From CAYGTK01 sp964352775 (GTDB lineage: Bacteria > Bacteroidota > Bacteroidia > Chitinophagales > CAIOSU01): 21,959 bases of DNA. The notes beneath the pieces are model-generated. The model worked only from the letters and a program-made list of their open reading frames with translations. It did not search any database and was not told the DNA's origin. The stretch covers positions 1 to 21,959 of the forward strand of contig CAYGTK010000046.1 in NCBI GenBank assembly GCA_964352775.1, in the 5' to 3' direction. Position numbers and translations under genes: made by a program. Below are positions 8,282 to 15,700 of this stretch, piece after piece. How positions within the stretch are numbered: position 1 is the stretch's first letter; each line of letters opens with the position of its first letter.

Positions 8282-8307
8282 GACAACTGAATACCCATTT
8301 ACCCCTA
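8282..8307 (-). promoter_or_regulatory. Predicted ECF sigma promoter of the anti-sigma gene
   Basis: Minus-strand TAGGGGT (8307-8301), 13 bases, then GTTGTC (8287-8282), followed by ATA. It overlaps the stop codon of the sigma gene and ends 16 bases before the anti-sigma ATG. It would drive the FecR and STN protein genes without the sigma gene. Confidence 0.72.
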
Positions 8308-8862
8308 TGTCTGATGAAAAAATAAAAGCAGGGGCAAAAGCACCCTTACCAAATGACCTAACTTATCTCGTAGCACTCGCAGCGCTTTTCCCATTTGGTT
8401 CTCCACCGTTTTTTCTGATACACCTAGTAGCGTGGCTACTTCTCGATATTTTAATCCCTGCAGTTTAACAAGGTCAAATACTTCTTGGCACTTTTCTGGA
8501 AGGCTGGAAATAGCCGTTCGTATCTCCGCCGCCAGTTCTTTTTGTTCTAAGGTGTCTTGCGAGTTAATTTCAGTAGTGGTGTGATTAATGTGCTCAACAT
8601 AAGCCTGCTTAACCTTTTGATGCTTAATGTGATTTAAGCAAGCATTGTGAACCGAGCGGTATAAATAAGCTTTTAGCGAAGTAGTTATTTCTAGCTGTTC
8701 TCGCTTCTCCCAAAACTGAAAGAACATGTTACCCACTATCTCTTCCGCTTCCGCTACATCTTCTACCATCTTAGTAGCATAACCACATAACGGGCCATAG
8801 TACGTGCGAAACAATTCTTCGAACGCCTTCTCGTTTCCAGCTTTAATTTGATCAATATCCAT
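8305..8862 (-). CDS. ECF RNA polymerase sigma factor, FecI-like
   Basis: The protein of 185 aa starts at ATG 8862; a TTG start at 8883 would add seven residues but lies in a probable promoter box. Residues about 14-80 are sigma region 2 (AFEELFRTYYGPLCGYATKM, AEEIVGNMFFQFWEKRE, LKAYLYRSVHNACLNHIK). Residues about 112-170 are region 4 with its helix-turn-helix (LKYREVATLLGVSEKTVENQ). The C-terminus is a hydrophobic tail (VRVLLPLLLFF), a feature I recall in other Bacteroidota ECF factors. It directs RNA polymerase to a small set of promoters and is held by the downstream FecR-type protein. The shared TAGGGGT/GTTGTC motif in this locus is the best candidate for its target. No copy of that motif lies in front of the sigma gene itself. 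Confidence 0.95.
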   Translation of the reverse strand: MDIDQIKAGNEKAFEELFRTYYGPLCGYATKMVEDVAEAEEIVGNMFFQFWEKREQLEITTSLKAYLYRSVHNACLNHIKHQKVKQAYVEHINHTTTEINSQDTLEQKELAAEIRTAISSLPEKCQEVFDLVKLQGLKYREVATLLGVSEKTVENQMGKALRVLRDKLGHLVRVLLPLLLFFHQT

Positions 8863-8880
8863 AGGTGATGGCCTAGTTGG

Positions 8881-8888
8881 CAAAGCTA
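8881..8888 (-). promoter_or_regulatory. Possible housekeeping -7 box of the sigma gene
   Basis: Minus-strand TAGCTTTG fits the Bacteroidota -7 consensus TAnnTTTG exactly and lies 18 bases before the ATG at 8862. No TTG is found at the usual -33 distance, so the promoter is only half supported. The rest of 8889-9016 shows an AT-rich segment with a small dyad (ATGAT-AAAT-ATCAT at 8980-8993) and nothing else recognisable. Confidence 0.35.
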
Positions 8889-9067
8889 CAGATCTTCTTT
8901 AATTGGCTTGCCTTCTCAAGGCATATCTATGTGGTTAAATAAAATTCCGAAGGGCTAATTTTCAAAAGACAATATTGATATGATAAATATCATTATATTT
9001 CAATTCCATTGCCTAATCCAATAATGATCTTCTGTTTAGAGTACTGATAAATATATTTATTGTTAAT

Positions 9068-11926
9068 GTGGTTTTTTCCCTTACTGTGTTTGGGGAGCGG
9101 ACGCATTATGCATATACTACTGAAAATGGCCTTCTTTCAAATAAAGTATATAGAGTTCTACAAGACAGTAAAGGACTTATATGGATAGCTACAGATGCTG
9201 GGGTAAGCACTTTTGACGGAAATACTTTTGAGCACCTTACTAAAGAAGATGGGTTACTCTCTTTAGATATTCTCGGTATGCTTGAAGATAAGCAGGGAAG
9301 AATATGGTTTAAGTCTTTTCAAGGCGATGTTAGTTACTATGAAAATGGGCGTGTACATAACTCAGTAAATGAGCCAGTGCTTAAAGGTATAAAGACCAGG
9401 TCTCTTCATAATAGTTACAAATTGTCGGGTAATGGAGTTTGGATAAATAGTGACACTTTTCTATCTCATTTTGTTGAGGGTAATATTGAGAAGTATCCGC
9501 TTGGTCATTTAGTATATAACCCACACGAGCGAAATATTAGCGGCCCTTACCAGCAGAAGGAGGGTGCTTTGTTGTTTTATAACCGTGTTGGCATTTTTTC
9601 TATCGAAGAAGACCATCTAGACTATAAACACTGCTGGAGTGCTGGTGCTGCTCTTGATATTCAGCCAATAGATAGTAGTTTGTATTTCACCAGAGAAGAA
9701 GGGCTATATCGTTATTTCGATGGCAAAGAAGAACTAGTGATCTCCAACTTAAATGTAGACCTTGGTGCTGCTTCTATAGTACCTAACTCTAAAGGGGTTT
9801 GGTTAGTAAAGTCAAGTGGAGAGTTGTATAGGGTCATTAAAAAGGTCGGAGTGTTTTCCGTAGAGCTCTTCCAAACAGGATACTCAATAGGTGGTGTTTT
9901 GGAAGATATAGAAGGGAATATTTGGGTGGCAACTGCTCAAAATGGCCTCCTTTTTTACCCCAAGTACGGAATCGAGAAACTTTTTGAAAGCACATCAAGC
10001 AAAATACTCTCTTGTGCTTTTGATACTTCTAGTAGTTGCCTATACATAGGCATGGAAAAAGGAGTTTTGGAAAGACGTTGTCCAGAAGGGGTCTCTAGCT
10101 TTCGCGTAGAATGTCCTTTTCGCCAAACCACGAACGTAATAACCGACATCTTTCTTGGAGAAAAGATCTGGTTTGGCTCAGGGTGCTTTGCAGGTAGCCT
10201 AAGTAAAGATGTAATAGTACCTCTTCATCAGACTAGTCAGAACCCTGTGGGTGCAATAAAGAGTATTGCAGCCAATGATACTGCTGTATATTTTGCTAGT
10301 TCTTCAGGGGTGTACAGCTATAATGTGAAACACACCCGGCCAATAGATCGAGTGCATCAAGAAAGAGCGTTTGATGTAATGTTTGGGCTTAATGGCGAGC
10401 TTCTCATAGCAGATAAAGCGGGAGTGATAGACTATGAAAGGAGCCAGAAACTGTTCGAATTACCTAATAGTACTTTGCCGCGAAAGATGGCTTATTTAGG
10501 AAAAGACCTTGTAGTTGCTACTATTGATGAGGGCCTATACATAAACACAAAGGATTCCACCTATCATTTAACAGCTCCCGCTCATGTTCTATCTAACATT
10601 GGAAGTGATATGGCAGTCGAAAACGATAGTATATTCTGGTATGCTTCAAGGGCTGGGTTAAATAGGGTTGTTTTCGATAGAAAGAACAAGAGTATAGTTA
10701 CTACTAGCATTGCCAAAAACCAGGGATTACCTGTTAATGACGTTAAAGACATTATTATCGCAGGAGAAAGGTTGTTTATAGCTGCTGGAAATGCAGTTAC
10801 TTCTCTTGATCTTAATGCTGCTTTTTCTCCATCACACATTCCTATCTTTTTTACGAGTATCCGCGTAGGGAATAACGATCTTCCATTCAATAAGTCTATT
10901 GACCTTTCGTATGATCATGAAAACCTATTCCTTTCATTTAGGGCGGTTCATCATATTAGTGGTGATGAACTTGGCTTGCGTTACCGACTTAAAGGCTTGT
11001 TTGATGCTTGGAAAGTATTAGACAAAAGTCAATTGAATTTTCTCACTATTCCACCAGGAGAATACGAACTGCAAATAGAAGCAAAAGGAATTGACGGAGC
11101 TATTTCTACTACACCGCTCATTATTCCTATTACAGTTAGTGAAGCTTACTGGCAAACAATTTCCTTTTTGGTAACATTCGTTTTTCTTGTTTGCCTTATT
11201 GGAGTAGGGGTTAGTTTTTATATTGTTACCAACATAAAGAGGCGAGAAGAAGCAAAAACCCTTATGAATTCAAGGCTTGCATTATCTGAGCTGAGAACGC
11301 TGCAGGCACAGATGAACCCACATTTTATATATAATGCACTAACATCAGTTCAGAGCTTTATTCTTGGCAATGAAAAAGATAAGGCAAGTATCTACTTAGC
11401 AAGATTTGCAAAATTAATGCGTTTAACCCTTGATTCATCAAGGTCTACTACTGTAAACTTACAAGATGAAGTTAAACTTCTAGATAACTATCTGGCATTG
11501 GAAAAACAACGGACTTCAGACAGTTTTACCTATTCAATAACGGTTGACATAAGTTTAGAAGAGCAAGAGATAATGCTACCCCCATTATTTATTCAACCAT
11601 TGCTTGAAAATGCTGTGAAGCATGGACTTTCTATGGTTAAAACTGGTCACGGAAAGCTTAGCGTAAGCTTTGAGAATGAAGCCGAGGAATTGGTGGTTAC
11701 TGTAACTGACAATGGTCCAGGAATAGAAAATGCGAATACCAGTAACGGTACCGAACACCGATCGCACGCTACTGATATTATTTATGACAGAATAAAGAAT
11801 TTCAACCAACTGTATGGCTACAACATACGTCTGTACTATGCTCCCAAGGGAGGAATAAGAGGAACTAAGGTATATCTATACTTACCATTAATAAGAGAAC
11901 ATGAAGATCAGGGCAGTTATAATTGA
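9068..11926 (+). CDS. Hybrid two-component sensor: propeller, Y_Y_Y, LytS-type histidine kinase
   Basis: From GTG 9068 the protein has 952 aa. Residues about 15-585 are two-component-regulator propeller repeats (DSKGLIWIATDAGVSTFDG, DKQGRIWFKS, DIEGNIWVATAQNGLLFY). Residues about 595-690 are a Y_Y_Y domain (RYRLKGLFDAW, PPGEYELQIEAKG). Residues about 697-720 are the membrane segment, followed by a short coiled linker. The kinase part is LytS/His_kinase type, with phosphoacceptor His752 in MNPHFIYN, Asn848 in PLLENAVKHG and the DNGPGI box at about 881. No receiver or HTH domain is fused to it. The large sensor should be periplasmic and pass signals to the LytTR regulator, whose gene overlaps by 26 bases. 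The start is doubtful: the frame is open back to 9017 and encodes a signal-peptide-like stretch without ATG, GTG or TTG. Confidence 0.9.
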   Translation: MVFSLTVFGERTHYAYTTENGLLSNKVYRVLQDSKGLIWIATDAGVSTFDGNTFEHLTKEDGLLSLDILGMLEDKQGRIWFKSFQGDVSYYENGRVHNSVNEPVLKGIKTRSLHNSYKLSGNGVWINSDTFLSHFVEGNIEKYPLGHLVYNPHERNISGPYQQKEGALLFYNRVGIFSIEEDHLDYKHCWSAGAALDIQPIDSSLYFTREEGLYRYFDGKEELVISNLNVDLGAASIVPNSKGVWLVKSSGELYRVIKKVGVFSVELFQTGYSIGGVLEDIEGNIWVATAQNGLLFYPKYGIEKLFESTSSKILSCAFDTSSSCLYIGMEKGVLERRCPEGVSSFRVECPFRQTTNVITDIFLGEKIWFGSGCFAGSLSKDVIVPLHQTSQNPVGAIKSIAANDTAVYFASSSGVYSYNVKHTRPIDRVHQERAFDVMFGLNGELLIADKAGVIDYERSQKLFELPNSTLPRKMAYLGKDLVVATIDEGLYINTKDSTYHLTAPAHVLSNIGSDMAVENDSIFWYASRAGLNRVVFDRKNKSIVTTSIAKNQGLPVNDVKDIIIAGERLFIAAGNAVTSLDLNAAFSPSHIPIFFTSIRVGNNDLPFNKSIDLSYDHENLFLSFRAVHHISGDELGLRYRLKGLFDAWKVLDKSQLNFLTIPPGEYELQIEAKGIDGAISTTPLIIPITVSEAYWQTISFLVTFVFLVCLIGVGVSFYIVTNIKRREEAKTLMNSRLALSELRTLQAQMNPHFIYNALTSVQSFILGNEKDKASIYLARFAKLMRLTLDSSRSTTVNLQDEVKLLDNYLALEKQRTSDSFTYSITVDISLEEQEIMLPPLFIQPLLENAVKHGLSMVKTGHGKLSVSFENEAEELVVTVTDNGPGIENANTSNGTEHRSHATDIIYDRIKNFNQLYGYNIRLYYAPKGGIRGTKVYLYLPLIREHEDQGSYN

Positions 11927-12650
11927 AGATGAGGCGGATAGCTTGACCGTACTGAAAAGTATGCTGAAAATGGTGGCGCCCGAAATTGAGATAGTAGGTC
12001 AGGCTGGCGAAAAGGAGTCGGCCATACTACTAATAGAAAGTGAGCAACCTGATATTGTGTTTATGGATGTTGACATAGTGGGTGGAAATGCATTTTCTGT
12101 TTTAGAAAACCTGACTTCATTAGATTTCATGCTCATTTTCACTACTGGGTACGGTAGATTCGCAGTTCAAGCGATTAAGTATAGCGCCTTGGATTATCTG
12201 CTTAAACCTATTGACCCCGACGATCTAAAACTTGCTATTGATAAGGCGAAAGCAAATATGGACAAAGAGGCATTGAAGCTCAAAGTAGAGAACTTACTAT
12301 CTATTTTTCAAGCAAAAGATCAACGGCTGGTTCTTACTACTGACGAAGGAATAGAGTTTATCGAAATAAACGACATTGCCTGGCTTGAAGCCGACAAGGC
12401 CTACACCAAGATCCATTTTACTGATGGAAATAGTGGTTTCTACTCTAAAAACTTAAAGTACTTTGAAGATCTTCTTGACGAAGAGAACTTCTTTCGATGT
12501 CATCATTCCTGCATTGTCAATCTCTCTCAAATTTCCAAATACTTGAAAGAGGATGGAGGCGTAATACTTATGAAGAACAGTGTTAGAGTACCGCTAGCCT
12601 CACGCAGAAAAACAGAATTTTTAAGTGCGCTTATAAAGCACCAAAAATAG
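11901..12650 (+). CDS. LytTR-family response regulator
   Basis: The 249-aa protein has a receiver domain (residues about 3-120) with the acidic pair Glu9-Asp10, phosphoacceptor Asp56 in PDIVFMDVDI, the TTGY switch region and LKP lysine. A LytTR DNA-binding domain covers about 140-245 (FIEINDIAWLEADKAYTKIH, FFRCHHSCIVNLSQI, VRVPLASRRKTEF). LytTR domains bind direct repeats spaced about two helical turns. The ATG lies inside the 3' end of the kinase gene (26-base overlap), so this is the cognate pair of the hybrid sensor. Its targets are not shown by the sequence. LytTR-like repeats occur near 17559-17589 and 18578-18628, but a second LytTR regulator is closer to those sites. Confidence 0.94.
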   Translation: MKIRAVIIEDEADSLTVLKSMLKMVAPEIEIVGQAGEKESAILLIESEQPDIVFMDVDIVGGNAFSVLENLTSLDFMLIFTTGYGRFAVQAIKYSALDYLLKPIDPDDLKLAIDKAKANMDKEALKLKVENLLSIFQAKDQRLVLTTDEGIEFIEINDIAWLEADKAYTKIHFTDGNSGFYSKNLKYFEDLLDEENFFRCHHSCIVNLSQISKYLKEDGGVILMKNSVRVPLASRRKTEFLSALIKHQK

Positions 12651-12677
12651 AAGTGCCCGTCCATTACAGACGGGCAC
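12643..12677 (-). terminator. Terminator of the beta-helix protein gene
   Basis: GTGCCCGTC and GACGGGCAC (12653-12661 and 12669-12677) form a perfect 9-bp stem. On the minus strand the loop is TGTAATG, followed by TTCTATTTTT. The hairpin begins 31 bases after the minus-strand stop. On the plus strand it lies 2 bases after the regulator stop but has no T-run, so any action there would be weaker. The loop is identical to that of the terminator at 1884-1906. Confidence 0.75.
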
Positions 12678-12708
12678 CAAATAGAGGCTACGACCTCAGA
12701 TCAATTAA

Positions 12709-15700
12709 TTAACGCTTTACGACTTTAGACGACATTTTAACGCCATCATCAGTTATAATATTTACGAAGTACATACCGTCGGTATAAGCACTCATGTCAA
12801 TTGTTAATTGGGTAGTGTTGTATGCTACTGCTGTAGTATATACCGTTTTACCTAGTATATCAGTTACTACCAACTCTGCATCTGCAATATTCTCAATAAA
12901 GTACTCAACCTGTACTGAACTCTCTGTTGGATTAGGGAATACCTTTATCCAATCGTTAGAAACGTTTATGCTACGATCTATTTGATCTAGTCCAGTTTTA
13001 TTGTAAGCTGGCACATCAAAAATATAGTTGTAGCTAGCTCCAAAGTGACGGTTCAGTATCGCTCTAGCTTCAGCAGCATGAGCATCTCTGCGCAAGTCAA
13101 TCTGCTTTAAGGTCTCAACATCCGAAGTGCTTAAGCTTTCAATAGATCTGAACTGTAAAGCCAAGTTCAGTTTAATATGCTCCACAGATCGTCTATCCAT
13201 CTCCACCTGATTGGCTGGTTGAATAGATAATAACTGTAAACGGGCATCGTCAAACGAACGTTCTAAGATTAACATGTCATAGTTAAGCCACTTGGCATAG
13301 TTGCCTGTCACAAGGCCACTATTGAGTATGTCGGCAAGTAGTTTTTTAGCTACTGTTGCTCCACTTTGCTGATAAACCAAGCTTACTGCTGACTGTGATG
13401 CAGTATATAGTTTACTAGCAGTCATAGTAGTGCCAACAACACGTAATGCTACGCTACCACGGCTAGCTAGGTCGCTAATTAAACCTAGGGTAAGGTAACA
13501 AGTTTCATCATCGGTAATGATGTTTTGAGCGGTTACTGTATTGCCTGGGTCAAGCGAGAACTGACCACCACAAGTAGCGGTAGAATAAAATTCATTTGCA
13601 CTTCCACCTGCAGTAACGTTGGTGGTATTAAGTATACCCCAATTGCCCCCTTCAGTAACTGCAACAGCCATATTGTTGTTAATATCTATAGCACCTTGGG
13701 CAAAGTTGTTGCTAGCAAAGGTGTTACGTCCTTCTTGTGCAAAAACTCCTGATCCATCGCCAATATTATTATTCAACCAGCGTGCTCCTGTAGTACCAAA
13801 ATCATCTGCTATGTTGATACCTATCTCGTAATTGTATAAGAAGTTATTCGTCATCATAGGTAGATCAACATCATCGTCGTCGGTATGACTTAAGAATATG
13901 GCAATACTAGTTTCTGTAATACAGTTATTCCTGATCTGAACATTGGTGGTCGGTGTAGGATATATATACCCAAACTGTACCATATAGCCTATGCCGATGG
14001 GCCCTGTTCCAGGTGCGGCAGGTATATAGTACTCCATATCTATCATGTTACAGCGTACGTTATGGCCAACACCATTCGTGATAAATATTCCAACGTCCCC
14101 ACCATTTTCAATGGTATTGTCTAATACATTCACTCGGTCACAAGCTCCAGTCAATAATCCGTAATTAAATCCAACAATTTTGTTGCCTTTAATTACTACA
14201 TCATGGCGGTCTATCATCCAGATAGCTCCACGGCTAGTAGCAGGGTCTTGAGACGTGATATTAGAGGTGGTAAAGGTATTGTTGAATAGTTCCGTCTGTC
14301 CTCCAACGCCACCTTCAATAATAACTTGAAAGTCTCCCATATTGCCAGAATTCTGCGAGATGTTGAATTGCGTAAGATCATTGCCAACTAGTCTCGACAG
14401 TTCAAACTCATTATCCTCAACTAATAATATTAAAGGAGTAATAGCTTCAATTGCTCTGTGCAGGTTAGTAAACTTATTTCCTACAATAGCTACTGAAGAG
14501 TTTTCTAGCGCAATACCTATGAATAAGCCATTTTCAGGCTCTTCGTTCTGAACGAAATCGTTCTGTGCAATTATACCGTCCATACCCGTTAGGTTCAAAC
14601 GAACTCCTGTTATATCAAGATTATCGAAGGCCTCTGCTAACAATTCATCCACTAAAAAAGTATTACCAGTAAGTGATGACTCATACACCTCAATATTATC
14701 AAGATCAATAGCCGTTAGGCAATTGGTGAATTCAGTATTTGATACTTTCACCTCGCCATCCATAGTTGCATATATACCCGCTTCAGCAGCTTTAAATAAA
14801 CACTCGTTCACCTGGCCACTACTAGTACCCAAAAAGGATAATCCTAACCAAGTTTTAGCTTCTTCGCATGGGCGAAATACCGAGTTGTTTGCTCTTAATC
14901 TAGCTCCATCTTCAAACACTATTTCACCTGTTTCTGTAAATACTACATCAACTGTGCTAATGTCTAATATAGCACCATTGGTAACTGTAACTGTTCCATC
15001 TACTAGAATCTTATTATCCCAAAATTGATCTGTAGTATAGGTCACACTTTGAACTAGCTGATAATTATCTGTGATGTACGAAGGACAGCATATCTCGCCA
15101 CCAACTACCACTGTAACAGGAGTTGAACAGTCTCCATATTCTGCATTAACTGAGTAAGTACCTGGCGGAACATCATCAACACAAAACCTCCTTGGTATAG
15201 CTACTGTTGAGGTTAGATTAGGGTCAGAAAAAACCCAGTTATCAACTCGTATTGCTCCACTTACCAATAAGCAGAATGAACCTAAGTTACCATTAGCACA
15301 TGTGGCCGGAGTAACATTCGTACGCACATTAACTTGGCGATTAACCGATATGGAACACGAGGCAGACTCACGACAGAATGGTACATTAGGATCACTTACA
15401 GTTAAACTAATAGTAATAGGCTGAAAATTAGTAGGCTGCACATTAATAGCATCTACTCCTGTAAAATTCGTTGCCTGATTACCATATTTAACTTCCCAAT
15501 TATAATCACAATCTCCTAATGGACAATTAGAGCTTGACGTAATGGTTTCTGTTTCATGTAAGCATAGGTCGCTCGGACACGTAATTGAAGCTGTTATAGG
15601 GGTGCCCGCAAAAGGAAGAGTGTACGTGAAGGTTTCATCGGCCATTATTATCCCTAGCCCTGTTGTGTCAGGAGCTACCATTGTGTCCCCTACCACTATG

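Noticed and set aside
8980..8993. Dyad ATGAT-AAAT-ATCAT between the sigma and kinase genes
   Set aside because: Five-bp arms in a very AT-rich stretch are expected by chance; no second copy was seen in the window.
8975..9001. TTG (8975) and TATATTTC (8994) as a promoter for the sensor kinase
   Set aside because: The -7 box lacks the final G and the spacing is only 16 bases, shorter than the 19-21 usual in Bacteroidota.
9066..9104. ATG at 9066 as the kinase start
   Set aside because: It is in a different frame from the kinase and would need a frameshift after a short hydrophobic peptide; the in-frame upstream signal-like stretch is more convincing.
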